64,000 bases of DNA, taken from assembly GCF_002119685.1 (NCBI RefSeq), contig NZ_CP021108.1, forward strand, positions 1,488,001-1,552,000, written 5' to 3'. This document shows positions 16,704 through 28,128 of this stretch, one piece after another (within the stretch, counting starts at the first letter, position 1; the number at the start of each line of letters is the position of its first letter). The notes under the pieces were generated by a model. That model did no database searches, had not been told where the DNA came from, and saw only the letters and a list, made by a program, of their open reading frames with translations. Source of the stretch: Bordetella genomosp. 8. Its GTDB lineage: Bacteria > Pseudomonadota > Gammaproteobacteria > Burkholderiales > Burkholderiaceae_B. A program made the position numbers and the translations under genes.

Positions 16704-18266
16704 ATGTCCACGCCCACCGGCACGTTCGCTTCACGTTCCACCTCCAATTCCCATCCGTCCAGCCTGACCCACCGCGAGATCATGCGCGTGATCGGCGGCA
16801 TCGTGCTCTGCATCCTGCTCGCGGCGCTGGACCAGACCGTCGTCATTCCCGCCGTGCCGGCCATCGCCGCGGATCTGAACGGCTTCGACCATCTTTCCTG
16901 GATCGTCGCCGCCTATCTGATCGCCGCCACGGTCACCACGCCGATCTACGGCAAGCTGTCCGACATCTACGGGCGCCGCCAACTGTTGACGGTTTCCATC
17001 GGCCTGTTCATCGTCACGTCGGCCATGTGCGCAATGGCCCAGACCCTGGATCAGTTGATCCTGTTCCGCGCCTTGCAGGGCCTGGGCGGCGGCGGCCTGA
17101 TGTCCCTGGCGCAGGCCGCCATCGCCGACGTGGTGGCCCCACGCCAGCGCGGCCGCTACCAGGGCTATCTGGCGGCGGTCTGGGGCGTGGCGTCGATTGC
17201 CGGTCCGCTGGTGGGCGGCTACGTATCCGAGCACCTGTCCTGGCGCTGGCTGTTCTGGCTGAACCTGCCCCTGGGCCTGATCGCCATGTATTCGTGCAAT
17301 CGCGGCCTGCGCATGCTCAAGCCGCGCGGTGGCAAGATCCGCCTGGACATCCTGGGGTCGCTGCTGCTGGCCTCGACCATCGTGTCATGCCTGCTGGCCC
17401 TGAGCTGGGGCGGCGCCAGCTATGGCTGGCTGTCGCCGGAGATCCTCGGGCTGCTCGCGTTGAGCGTGGCGACCCTGGCCGCGCTGGTCTGGCAGGAACG
17501 CCGCGCGGCCGATCCGCTGCTGCCGCCGCGCATGTTCCGCAACCGCACCTTCACCTGCGGCGTGGCCGCGTCGTCCCTGGGTGCGCTCGCGATCTTCATG
17601 TGCATCTTCGCGCTACCCCTATATTTCCAACTGGTGCGCGGCAACAGCGCGTCGGAATCGGGCTTGTTCGTCACCCCTTTCCTGCTGTCCAACGTGCTGG
17701 GCAACATCATCAGCAGCAATCTCGCGCGCCGCACCGGGCGCATGCGGGGCATCCTGTCGGCCGGCTTCATCGGCGGCGCCATCGGGCTCGCGCTGCTCGC
17801 CTTCATGGGGCCCACGACGCCGCTGGCCGCGGTACTGGCGGCCACCTTGCTGACAGGCGTCGGGCTGGGTTCCTGCATGGTCGCGACCATCATGGTCGTG
17901 CAGAATGCGCTGGATCCGCGCGATATCGGCGCGGGCACCGGCTCGGTGCTGGTGCTGCGCTCCATGGGCAGCGCGTTCGGCAGCGCTTTGGCCGGCACGC
18001 TGTTGGGCCTGGGCTTCGCGGGTTCGCTGGCCGCCGCCGGCATCCACCAGCAGATCGACCTGGGCGCGCTGCGCCATGGCAGCGATGTGCTGTCGCAGCT
18101 GCCGGCCTCGGCCAAGCTGGTCCTGATGGATGGCGTGGCATCGACCTTCCGCGATATCTTCGCCTTCGGCGCGGGGATCGCGCTGCTGTCCCTGCTGGTG
18201 GTGCGCCGCATGCCCGACCTGGAGCTGCGCAGCGGCCTGGCCGCGCACACGCCCATCGGCGACTGA
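16704..18266 (+). CDS. MFS multidrug exporter, DHA2 (14-helix) family
   Basis: This 520-residue membrane protein has about 14 hydrophobic helices, the DHA2 size. Motif A is TPIYGKLSDIYGRRQLL between helices 2 and 3. Helix 1 carries LDQTVVIPAVPAIAADL, typical of EmrB-like exporters. It should export drugs or other amphiphiles with protons. It stands alone, with no membrane-fusion partner nearby, and is preceded by the AT-rich regulatory patch. Substrate unknown. Confidence 0.92.
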   Translation: MSTPTGTFASRSTSNSHPSSLTHREIMRVIGGIVLCILLAALDQTVVIPAVPAIAADLNGFDHLSWIVAAYLIAATVTTPIYGKLSDIYGRRQLLTVSIGLFIVTSAMCAMAQTLDQLILFRALQGLGGGGLMSLAQAAIADVVAPRQRGRYQGYLAAVWGVASIAGPLVGGYVSEHLSWRWLFWLNLPLGLIAMYSCNRGLRMLKPRGGKIRLDILGSLLLASTIVSCLLALSWGGASYGWLSPEILGLLALSVATLAALVWQERRAADPLLPPRMFRNRTFTCGVAASSLGALAIFMCIFALPLYFQLVRGNSASESGLFVTPFLLSNVLGNIISSNLARRTGRMRGILSAGFIGGAIGLALLAFMGPTTPLAAVLAATLLTGVGLGSCMVATIMVVQNALDPRDIGAGTGSVLVLRSMGSAFGSALAGTLLGLGFAGSLAAAGIHQQIDLGALRHGSDVLSQLPASAKLVLMDGVASTFRDIFAFGAGIALLSLLVVRRMPDLELRSGLAAHTPIGD

Positions 18267-18317
18267 GCCGCCGGGCGGCCGAGCCACGGAGCGGTTCGGC
18301 CACCGAGCGGCGCGGCA

Positions 18318-18375
18318 AGCGCGTCGTGTGGCGTGCGGTGTGCGGTGTGCGGTGTGTGGCGTGTGGCGTGCGGCC
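18318..18375. repeat. Low-complexity GTGTGGC/GTGCGGT short tandem repeat
   Basis: Variants of GTGCGGT and GTGTGGC, about 7 bp each, are repeated around eight times in the 186-bp gap between the DHA2 transporter and the DUF3857 gene. Copies are imperfect. Such runs are prone to slippage and may vary between strains. Confidence 0.6.
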
Positions 18376-18452
18376 TGACACTTCCCATGGGACAATCGTG
18401 CGCCATCCGCTCGTGCGGGACTGCACGGCGGTGCGACCCTGGGGAGATCGAT

Positions 18453-20309
18453 TTGCGACCGTCGCGACAGCGGCCAGCCGTGCTGGCCTTTGCCCTGCTT
18501 GCCTGCATCCTGCCGGCCGCCGCCATCGCGGGGATCGCGCCCGGCCAGCGGCACTACGCGCGCTATGAATATACGGTGCAGGCCGACAAGCGCTACACCG
18601 AAATCCTCACCGTCGAAACGCGGCTGGCCAATGCCGGCATGGCAGCCGAGGCCGGCACCGCGTTTTTCGACTTCGATCCCGCCGACGAAAGCCTGGAAGT
18701 GCTGGAGGCCTGGATCGAGCACCCCGACGGCACGCGTATCGACGTGCCGCAGGCCAGCATCTACACGCGGCCCAGCGCCGCCGCGCGCAACGCGCCGGGT
18801 TTCGTCGCGACGCAGACCACCACCGTCGTGTTCCCGCAGGTACAGACCGGCAGCGTGGTCCACAGCAAGTGGCGCCATACCATCAAGACGCCGCGGATCT
18901 TCGGTTTCAATGCCAACGTGCTGCTGGGGCTGGAATCCCACACGGCGGTGGAAGTCCGCATCGAGGCGCCCGCCAGCCTGCCGCTGGCCTATCGGCAGCG
19001 CGGCGGCTTCACCACCGCGGAAAGCCTGGAAGGCGATACGCGCGTAATCACCGCTTCGGCGAATGTCGAGGCGGCGCCGCCGCCCGAACCGTACATGGTT
19101 TCCGCCATCGATGTCGGCCCCGGATTCGTCGCGTCGACGTTGTCGGGCTACGAGGAGATCGGCGCCATCTATGCCAGCCGCAGTGCCGGCAAGGCCGTCG
19201 TCACGCCCGAGATCGCCGCGCTGGCCCGCCAGGTCGCGGGCACCGCGCAAGGCCTGGACGCCGCTCGCGCCATGCACGATTGGGTGGCGTCGCATATCCG
19301 CTACGTGGCGGTGTACCTGGATCCGGCAGACGACCTCGTGCCGCATGACGCCGCCACGGTGCTGCGGAACGGCTATGGCGATTGCAAGGATCACGTGGTG
19401 CTGATGCAGGCCCTGCTGTCGGCCATCGGGATACGCGCGGAAGCCGTGCTGGTGAACTGGGACAACCGCATGCAGCCGCTGCCCTTGTGGTCCGGCGCGT
19501 CGTTCAATCATGCCCTGGTGTATCTGCCGGACTTCGACGTCTACGGCAATACCACCGATCCCTACGCCGCGCTCGGTGCGCTGGATATCCAGCTTTCCGA
19601 CAAGCTGGTCGTCATCGCCAGCCCGCAGGGCGAGGTGCGGCGTACGCCGGCGTCGACGCCGGCGCAGAATCGCTTCCGCATGGAAGCGGACGTGTCGATC
19701 GCGGCCGACGGCACGGTCTCCGGCGCCAACGCGACGACCGCATCGCCCCGCCTGGAATCGCTGCTGCGTAGCGCCGTCGCCAGCGGCGGATCGCCGGACG
19801 CGCTGGGCGGCCGGTTGCTCGCACCCACGCCCGAAGGCGGTTTCGGGTCCCTGCATGCCAGCGACCCGCGCGACCTGTCGCGGCCGCTGACGCTGTCCGG
19901 GCGCTGGCGCAGCCCCCATGGCGTGGTGCGCGCTTCTCCGTCCACTTATATGACCGTGCCGCTGGGGATAGACATGACGCCTCACGGTGACATGCGCGCC
20001 TATCTTGCACGCGACGGCAGGCGCCATTTTCCCCTGATGATGGGCGCGCGCGACTACACGTGGATCTATCGGATACGCCTGCCGGCTGGCGCGGTGGTGG
20101 AGCATTTGCCGGCCGACGTCGACGTGGCGACGCCCGCCGGGCAAATGACCGCGCGCCACGTGCGGGAGGCGGACGGAATCACGGTGACCCGCCACCTGCG
20201 GGTCGACGCGGACATCTATCCGGCCGACGCGTACCCCGCGGTGGAAACCCTGCTGTATGCCTACATCGACGCGCTGCGTTCGGTGCTGGTCTATCGTCCG
20301 GCGCCTTGA
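18453..20309 (+). CDS. DUF3857 and transglutaminase-like domain protein, exported
   Basis: This 618-residue protein has a signal peptide (LAFALLACILPAAAIAG), an N-terminal DUF3857 beta domain and then a transglutaminase-like cysteine-protease fold. The catalytic triad is Cys in GYGDCKDHVVLM (about residue 312), His in SFNHALVYLPD and Asp in NTTDPYA. TTG at 18453 is chosen as start. It has a clear GGGGAG ribosome site six bases upstream and gives a signal peptide at the very N-terminus; the ATG-headed extension crosses the slippage repeat. It likely acts in the periplasm on peptide or amide bonds. Physiological substrate unknown. Confidence 0.85.
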   Translation: MRPSRQRPAVLAFALLACILPAAAIAGIAPGQRHYARYEYTVQADKRYTEILTVETRLANAGMAAEAGTAFFDFDPADESLEVLEAWIEHPDGTRIDVPQASIYTRPSAAARNAPGFVATQTTTVVFPQVQTGSVVHSKWRHTIKTPRIFGFNANVLLGLESHTAVEVRIEAPASLPLAYRQRGGFTTAESLEGDTRVITASANVEAAPPPEPYMVSAIDVGPGFVASTLSGYEEIGAIYASRSAGKAVVTPEIAALARQVAGTAQGLDAARAMHDWVASHIRYVAVYLDPADDLVPHDAATVLRNGYGDCKDHVVLMQALLSAIGIRAEAVLVNWDNRMQPLPLWSGASFNHALVYLPDFDVYGNTTDPYAALGALDIQLSDKLVVIASPQGEVRRTPASTPAQNRFRMEADVSIAADGTVSGANATTASPRLESLLRSAVASGGSPDALGGRLLAPTPEGGFGSLHASDPRDLSRPLTLSGRWRSPHGVVRASPSTYMTVPLGIDMTPHGDMRAYLARDGRRHFPLMMGARDYTWIYRIRLPAGAVVEHLPADVDVATPAGQMTARHVREADGITVTRHLRVDADIYPADAYPAVETLLYAYIDALRSVLVYRPAP

Positions 20310-20328
20310 TGCCGGCGCGCGCCGGCAT
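20309..20328. terminator. Hairpin at a convergent gene junction
   Basis: ATGCCGGC and GCCGGCAT form an 8-bp stem around GCGC, beginning on the last base of the upstream stop codon. Tandem CAGGCCAT units follow up to the phospholipase stop. No T-run. Confidence 0.45.
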
Positions 20329-20345
20329 GTCAGGCCATCAGGCCA

Positions 20346-21641
20346 TCAGGGAACCAGGGACAAGCCGATGCCGATCTGCGAACGTTGCCGTTGGTTGTAG
20401 GCCAGCAGCGTGTCGCCATAGCCGTTGAAGTACTGCAGGTGCAGGTAGCCGTTCATGTTCAGGAAGGTGCGCTTCAATGGCCACGCCAGGTCCAGCTGGG
20501 TGGTGCGCCGCGCGCTGTCGCCCTGGCGATACATGACCGATGCGACCAGGCCGTTGTCCTGCGCCCAGCGCAGGTGGTAATCGACCCAGCCGGTGTAATC
20601 CGTGTAGTCGCGGTTTTCGTCACCCAGGGCGAAGTAGCCCTTGATGCGCGGCGCGAAGGTCAACGTGCTTCCGCCTTCGAAGCGGTAATTCAGGGCGGGT
20701 TGCACGAAGGCGTCGTTGACCGAACGCGAGTCGTCGCCGGCCTTGCCGTTCGATGCATGCTCGACGCCGCTGGCCAGGCCCAGGCTCCAGTCGTTGCTCT
20801 TGGACTGCCACACCTTGTCCGACAGCCAGAACAGGCTGGGGTTGAAGGTGGTGTCGATGAAAGGCCGCGAGTCGCCCTGCAGGTCCCACACCGAGGTCTG
20901 CGTGTAGGCCAGGTACAAATGATCGAGGAAACCCGGCTGCTCGCCGCGATCCGGCGTGAACAGCCGGTACTTGAAGCTGAATTGGAATTTGGCCGTGGTG
21001 CGATCGCGGGTACGCAGGTCGAAATAGGTGGGCTCGTATTCCGACAGCCCGGCGCGCAGGCGATCGAAGGCCGGATTGCCGGTCGCGTTGGCGTCCGTGG
21101 CGACGGCAACCTGGGTCGGCGCGGGGCCGGCGGTCGGCGACACGCCGGTGGCTTCGACCTCCGCCGGAGGCAGGGGTTTGCCGGTGCGCGCATCCACCAC
21201 CGGAACGTCGGCCGGCTTGCCGGCGATGGCGCCGATGCCGCTGGCGTCCAGCGCCATCAGGGCGGGCTCGCCTTCGATGGAAACCGCCTGCAGGCCGGTC
21301 GCGGTGGTCGGCACCACCGCTGTCCAGGACATGCGGGCGAAGTTGTTGACCGGTACATTGATGTCCAGGTCGTCGCTATCGGCCTGCGCCAGGCTGCGCA
21401 CCACGGCGCCGGACGGCGAGCGCCACTGCAGCACCAGGCTGCGGGGCGGTTGCCAGCGGCCGCCCGCTTCGCTGTCGTTGAAGTACACGGCCTGGATATG
21501 CACGGTGCCGCCGGGCGCCGCCGACGCGCGATCCAGCTTGTAGCTGATGCCGGCATGCGCCGCGCCGGTGACGGTCGATGCAAACAGGGCGGCGATGACG
21601 CCCAGGTGCCGCGTAAGGAAGGAGTGGACGGTACGAGGCAT
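20346..21641 (-). CDS. pldA: Outer-membrane phospholipase A
   Basis: This 431-residue protein carries the OMPLA catalytic signature HASNGKAGDDSRSVNDAF. His and Ser are at HxS, and Asn is in the SRSxN segment, matching the His-Ser-Asn triad of PldA. A signal peptide (LGVIAALFASTVTGAAHA/G) starts near residue 12. The C-terminal 280 residues show alternating beta-barrel strands ending in a terminal aromatic-hydrophobic strand (IGIGLSLVP). It is a calcium-dependent phospholipase of the outer membrane. Compared with E. coli PldA (289 aa) it has about 130 extra residues between signal and barrel, rich in Pro/Val/Ala. ATG 21641 is preferred to an upstream in-frame ATG at 21683. Confidence 0.9.
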   Translation of the reverse strand: MPRTVHSFLTRHLGVIAALFASTVTGAAHAGISYKLDRASAAPGGTVHIQAVYFNDSEAGGRWQPPRSLVLQWRSPSGAVVRSLAQADSDDLDINVPVNNFARMSWTAVVPTTATGLQAVSIEGEPALMALDASGIGAIAGKPADVPVVDARTGKPLPPAEVEATGVSPTAGPAPTQVAVATDANATGNPAFDRLRAGLSEYEPTYFDLRTRDRTTAKFQFSFKYRLFTPDRGEQPGFLDHLYLAYTQTSVWDLQGDSRPFIDTTFNPSLFWLSDKVWQSKSNDWSLGLASGVEHASNGKAGDDSRSVNDAFVQPALNYRFEGGSTLTFAPRIKGYFALGDENRDYTDYTGWVDYHLRWAQDNGLVASVMYRQGDSARRTTQLDLAWPLKRTFLNMNGYLHLQYFNGYGDTLLAYNQRQRSQIGIGLSLVP

Positions 21642-21683
21642 GGTAGCAATGGCCAGGGATTTGCAGTCGTTGCACTCTAGCAT

Positions 21684-21983
21684 CGCACTTGGGGTCTATT
21701 GAAACAACCTGTAATGTCATTGCGGAGCAGGGTTATGTGCCTGATGCTTGCTGCGGCGCAATAGCTGGCCTCCCACGTGCTTTCATGCTGCCTGACCCTG
21801 TGGGGGTACTCGTACGACTGGTTACCGCCGGCGGATAATGGATTACACACTGCGTCTTTCGCGCGACAGGGATCGGTCCTGTTCCACGTTCCTGCCGTCG
21901 GGACCTCCGGCCATACAGGGTAAAATCGCGGCGCCGCGAACCGGCACCCAGACCTGGCGACTTTCTCCCCGCCAGATTCTTCT
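21684..21983. other. Intergenic region before tRNA-Arg
   Basis: Three hundred bases between the pldA start region and the tRNA. A TAAAAT hexamer at 21921-21926 sits at a suitable distance to serve as the -10 of the tRNA promoter. No good -35 and no small open frame were found. Confidence 0.4.
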
Positions 21984-22060
21984 CCGCCCTTAGCTCAGTT
22001 GGATAGAGCACTCGCCTTCTAAGCGAGCGGTCACACGTTCGAATCGTGTAGGGCGGGCCA
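21984..22060 (+). tRNA. tRNA-Arg (anticodon TCT)
   Basis: A full cloverleaf is visible. Acceptor CCGCCCT pairs with AGGGCGG, followed by discriminator G and an encoded CCA. The D-arm contains AGCTCAGTTGGATAGAGC. Anticodon stem CTCGC/GCGAG encloses CTTCTAA with anticodon TCT at 22018-22020. The T-arm is ACACG-TTCGAAT-CGTGT. It reads AGA codons. Confidence 0.97.
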
Positions 22061-22192
22061 ATCGGCCCATCTCCTCGGCAGGTATGCCATTTGCCCTACG
22101 GCGGCCGACCCGTCGGCTTGCGTGCCGGCGGCCTGCCCCCGAGCGCCCGCCCGCACAGGGGCGGCGGCATCACGATGAGGGAGACGCCAGGC

Positions 22193-24799
22193 ATGGAACG
22201 ACACGCGGCCGCGCGCCGGACGGAAGCTCGCCTGGAGCAATGGTTCGCCGAGCGCGGATGGAAGTCCGCACCCTTCCAGCGCGAGACCTGGCATCGCTAC
22301 CTGGACGGTGAGTCGGGCCTGCTGCACACGCCCACGGGCAGCGGCAAGACCCTGGCTGCATTCGGCGGGCCCTTGCTGGAAGCGCTGGCCAATACGCCTG
22401 CCGACGCGCCCGCCGATGCGTCCGCCGATGCGTCCGTCAACAGGCCTGGAACACGGCAGGCCTTGGGCGACGGTCCCAAGGTGCTGTGGGTCACGCCGCT
22501 GCGCGCGCTGGCCGCCGACACTTCGCGCGCCCTGACCGAAATCACCCAGGCCGTGCAGCTTCCGTGGACGGTGGCGCTGCGCACCGGCGACGCCAGCGCG
22601 CGCGACAAGCGCCTGGCGCGGCAAGGAAAGGCAGACGTTCTTATCATCACGCCCGAGTCGCTGGCCCTGCTGCTGTCGTACGCCGACACCGCCCCGCGCT
22701 TCAAGGCCTTGCGCTGCATCGTAGTGGACGAGTGGCACGAGCTGTTGGGAAACAAGCGGGGCGTGCTGCTGCAGCTATGCCTGGCGCGGCTGCGCCGCCT
22801 GTCGCCAGGCGTGCGCATCTGGGGCCTGTCGGCGACCCTGGGCAACCTGGACGAAGCGCGCGCCGTGCTGTTGCCGCATGCGACGCCCAGCGCGCTGGTG
22901 GCCGGCGCCCGCCCGCGACGTATACGCATCTCCACGCTGCTGCCGCCGCGCGATGGCGGCTTGCCCTGGGCTGGCTATCTTGGCCTGTCGCAGTTGCCGC
23001 GAGTGTTCAAGCGCCTATTCGACGTACGCGCCAGCCTGCTGTTCACCAACACGCGCGCGCAGGCCGAACTGTGGCACCGTGCATTGGAGTCCATCTGGCC
23101 GGAAGATCCGTCCACGCTGGCGTTGCATCATGGTTCGCTGGACGCGCGCCTGCGGGCCGGCACCGAACATGGCCTGCGCGAAGGCCGCATACGCTGCGTG
23201 GTGGCGACTTCCAGCCTGGACCTGGGCGTGGACTTCCCGGCGGTGGACCAGGTCCTGCAGGTCGGCAGTCCCAAGGGCGTCGCACGGCTGATGCAGCGCG
23301 CGGGCCGGGCCAGGCATCGGCCGGGCGAATCCGGCCAGGTGGTCTGCGTGCCGGCGCAGGCGCTGGACCTGATCGAGTATGCCGCCGCCCGCCAGGCGAT
23401 CGAACGCGGTGAAATCGAGTCGCGTCCGCCGCCGCGCGGCAGCCTGGACGTGCTGGCGCAGCATGCCGTGACGCTGGCCCTGGGCGGCGGTTTCCAAGCC
23501 CACGACCTGTATCGTGAAGTCCGCGATACCCATGCCTATGCCGACCTGGATGCCGCCACCTGGCAGGCCGTGCTGGATTTCATCGTGCAGGGCGGCCGCG
23601 CCTTGGGCAGCTACCCTGAGTTCCGCCGGGTCGACATCGACGAAGACGGCACATACCGCGTGCACGATCGCCGCATCGCGCTGCGCCATCGGCTGTCCAT
23701 CGGCACCATCACCGCCGACGGCGCGGTCGCCGTCAAGTATCTGCGCGGCGGCAGCCTGGGCTCGGTGGAAGAGGGCTTCCTGGCGCGGCTGCGTCCCGGC
23801 GACCGTTTCCAGTTCGCCGGCCGCACGCTGCAACTCGCGCGGCTGGAAGGAATGACCGCGTACGTGCGGCGGGCCAAGGGCGGCGACGGCCCCGTGGCGA
23901 CCTGGCTGGGTGGCCGCATGCCCTTGTCCACGCAGCTCGCGCACGAAGTGGAAGCCTTGTATGGACAGGCAGACGACGAGGCCGAAGAAAAGGCCAACGG
24001 CGAGGCCAGGAGCAAGGGCGCGAATGAAGCAGGGAATAAGGCCGAACCCGCCGCGCCGGAAATGCGCGCCGCCGAACCCTTGCTGCGCATCCTGCGCCAC
24101 ATCGGCGCGCTGCCCGGGCGTGGCCGCCTGGTGGCCGAGCAGGTGGGTTCGCGTAAAGGCATGCATCTTTTTCTCTATCCCTTTGCCGGCCGTTTCGTGC
24201 ACGAAGGCCTGGCGGCGATGATGGCGCTGCGATGGGGCAGGCTGCGGGCCAACACCTTTTCCTATACCGTCAACGACTATGGCCTGATGCTGACACTGGC
24301 CGAGCCGGCGGAACTGGACGAGTCCCTGTTGCGGCGCTTGCTGCGTGTCGAAGGCATGGAGGCCGATCTGAGCGAAGGCGTGAACCTGGGCGAGCTGGCG
24401 CGCCGGCAGTTTCGCGAAATCGCCCGCGTCGCCGGCCTGCTGACGCCGTCGTTTCCCGGCAGGGAGCTGCGTTCGCTGCGTCAGGTCCAGGCGTCCAGCG
24501 GGCTGCTGTATGACGTGTTGCGGCGCTACGATCCGGACCATCTGCTGCTGGCGCAGGCCGAGCGCGAGGTCTTCGACATCCAGCTGGAAGCCCCGCGGCT
24601 GCGGGCCACCCTGCGCGATTGCGAGGATCGCACCCTGGTGCTGCGGAATCCGGGCGCGTTCAGCCCGCTGTCTTTCCCTTTGTGGATGGAGAGCCTGCGC
24701 GGCCAGCTCAGTACCGAAACCTGGCAGGCGCGCGTCAAGCGCGCGGCCGCGCAACTGGAGAAGCGCTATGAACGCGTCGCCCGGGCAAGCATCGCCTGA
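22193..24799 (+). CDS. Ligase-associated Lhr-like DEXH-box helicase
   Basis: This 868-residue superfamily 2 helicase has Walker A HTPTGSGKTLAAF, motif Ia VTPLRALA, the DEWH box in VVDEWHELLG, motif III LSATLGN, and motif VI RLMQRAGRARHRPG in the second RecA domain. A long C-terminal Lhr-type region follows. Short low-complexity inserts occur: an ADAPADASADAS stretch coded by a 12-bp repeat near 22400, and an Ala/Glu/Lys-rich stretch near 23980. ATG 22193 has AGGGAG nine bases upstream. Overlap of 32 bp with pdeM indicates a conserved DNA-repair pair. The usual ATP-dependent ligase and exonuclease partners are not in the window. Confidence 0.92.
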   Translation: MERHAAARRTEARLEQWFAERGWKSAPFQRETWHRYLDGESGLLHTPTGSGKTLAAFGGPLLEALANTPADAPADASADASVNRPGTRQALGDGPKVLWVTPLRALAADTSRALTEITQAVQLPWTVALRTGDASARDKRLARQGKADVLIITPESLALLLSYADTAPRFKALRCIVVDEWHELLGNKRGVLLQLCLARLRRLSPGVRIWGLSATLGNLDEARAVLLPHATPSALVAGARPRRIRISTLLPPRDGGLPWAGYLGLSQLPRVFKRLFDVRASLLFTNTRAQAELWHRALESIWPEDPSTLALHHGSLDARLRAGTEHGLREGRIRCVVATSSLDLGVDFPAVDQVLQVGSPKGVARLMQRAGRARHRPGESGQVVCVPAQALDLIEYAAARQAIERGEIESRPPPRGSLDVLAQHAVTLALGGGFQAHDLYREVRDTHAYADLDAATWQAVLDFIVQGGRALGSYPEFRRVDIDEDGTYRVHDRRIALRHRLSIGTITADGAVAVKYLRGGSLGSVEEGFLARLRPGDRFQFAGRTLQLARLEGMTAYVRRAKGGDGPVATWLGGRMPLSTQLAHEVEALYGQADDEAEEKANGEARSKGANEAGNKAEPAAPEMRAAEPLLRILRHIGALPGRGRLVAEQVGSRKGMHLFLYPFAGRFVHEGLAAMMALRWGRLRANTFSYTVNDYGLMLTLAEPAELDESLLRRLLRVEGMEADLSEGVNLGELARRQFREIARVAGLLTPSFPGRELRSLRQVQASSGLLYDVLRRYDPDHLLLAQAEREVFDIQLEAPRLRATLRDCEDRTLVLRNPGAFSPLSFPLWMESLRGQLSTETWQARVKRAAAQLEKRYERVARASIA

Positions 24800-25487
24800 C
24801 GACGGCTACGCCCTGACGCTGGCGGGCGAACCGGTGGTCCTGCTGGGCGAGCGGGCCCTGCATTGGCCCGCGCGGCGGCGCCTGGTCATCGCGGACCTGC
24901 ACCTGGGCAAAGGGAATGTATTCCGCCAGGCCGGCATCGCCGTGCCGAGCGGCGCCACTGGCGACGATCTGCTGCGGCTGACGCGGCTGCTCGCGCGCGT
25001 GGATGCGCGCGAACTGTGGATCGTCGGCGACGTGCTGCACGGGCCGGCCTCGCACGCCGCCTGGCGTGACGCCTGGGCGCAATGGCGCCAGGCCCATGCG
25101 GACCTGGACGTCGCGGCCGTCATCGGCAACCACGACCGCGCCCTGTCCGGCGCCGCGCTGGATATACGGCAGCTGGGCGACGCCCACGCCGACGGCCCTT
25201 TCCTGTTCCGGCATCTGCCCGATCGCGATGCCCGCGGCCGCCACGTGATCGCCGGACACGTGCATCCCAAGGCGCGCGTGCCGGGCGTACCGCGCGCGTG
25301 GCCGGCGTTCTGGCTACGTGACCGTGTGACGGTGTTGCCGGCGTTTTCCGAATTCACCGGCGGCCATGCGGTGGATGCGGGGCAAGGCCAGGCCTTGGTT
25401 GCCTGCGTGGAAGGAAATGCTCTTCCGTTGGGACTGGACGATTCCCGGGCGTTCCCTCCTGGTGCTGCTGGGCATGCCCCTTGCTGA
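24768..25487 (+). CDS. pdeM: Ligase-associated DNA damage response endonuclease PdeM
   Basis: This 239-residue calcineurin-like metallophosphoesterase has the metal-binding set in order: DLHLGKGNVFR, GDVLHG, GNHDRALS and GHVHPKARV. This subgroup is encoded with Lhr-like helicase, DNA ligase and exonuclease genes and is thought to process damaged DNA ends. Its start lies inside the 3' end of the helicase gene (32-bp overlap), so translation is coupled. The last 30 residues are poorly conserved-looking. Confidence 0.92.
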   Translation: MNASPGQASPDDGYALTLAGEPVVLLGERALHWPARRRLVIADLHLGKGNVFRQAGIAVPSGATGDDLLRLTRLLARVDARELWIVGDVLHGPASHAAWRDAWAQWRQAHADLDVAAVIGNHDRALSGAALDIRQLGDAHADGPFLFRHLPDRDARGRHVIAGHVHPKARVPGVPRAWPAFWLRDRVTVLPAFSEFTGGHAVDAGQGQALVACVEGNALPLGLDDSRAFPPGAAGHAPC

Positions 25488-25533
25488 ACTGTACACATGC
25501 GCCAATTCCGGCGTTCTTTGTAGGAGTAGAGCG

Positions 25534-25716
25534 ATGAACAAGGACCAAGTGAAGGGTGTTGCCGAACAAGTGAAGGGCAAGGTCAACGAGACGGTCGGCA
25601 AGGCGACTGGCAACAAGAGCCAGGAACTGAAGGGCGACGTCCAGCAAGGCCTGGGCAAGGCCCAAAAGGCGGCCGGCGACGTGCGCGAAGACATCAAGAA
25701 GAACGATCAGCCTTAA
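25534..25716 (+). CDS. CsbD-family stress protein
   Basis: This 60-residue hydrophilic protein, MNKDQVKGVAEQVKGKVNET onward, has the repeated amphipathic KG-x-V/L-x-K pattern (VKGKVNE, LKGDVQQ, AAGDVRE) that defines CsbD. Members are abundant stress-induced proteins of unknown molecular function. The ribosome site TAGGAG is well placed. It is followed by a strong intrinsic terminator, so it is probably transcribed on its own. Confidence 0.93.
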   Translation: MNKDQVKGVAEQVKGKVNETVGKATGNKSQELKGDVQQGLGKAQKAAGDVREDIKKNDQP

Positions 25717-25767
25717 AGGCGAGCCCTAAGGGCAAGGCACCGCGGCCTCGCCGCCGCGGTGAGAGCA

Positions 25768-25792
25768 GGGCGGCCACCAGGCCGCCCTTTTT
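25768..25792 (+). terminator. Intrinsic terminator after the CsbD gene
   Basis: GGGCGGCC (25768-25775) and GGCCGCCC (25780-25787) form an 8-bp stem around ACCA, followed by TTTTT. It lies between convergent genes, 51 bp after the CsbD stop. Confidence 0.88.
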
Positions 25793-25813
25793 CGTTGAGC
25801 CTGGGACGTGGGC

Positions 25814-28003
<2,190 letters not shown>

Positions 28004-28128
28004 GGTCATGCTCCGGGGGGAATTGATGGCCGCGTATGGAAGAGCAAACGGCGCGATAAGGAAGCAAGCTTCATGCCCAGCGCGGGAATGCGGATTGCCG
28101 CATGGCGGGACGGCAAATGGAGACTGCG

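Noticed and set aside
18318..18375. Short repeats considered as a CRISPR or REP-type element
   Set aside because: Units are only about 7 bp, imperfect and contiguous, with no spacers.
17619..20195. Open frame of 858 codons on the minus strand across the DHA2 and DUF3857 genes
   Set aside because: It spans two clear genes and an intergenic repeat and has no recognisable domain.
21984..22060. tRNA-Arg considered as an integration site of a mobile island
   Set aside because: No integrase gene and no partial tRNA repeat was found on either side. Flanking genes are housekeeping-like.
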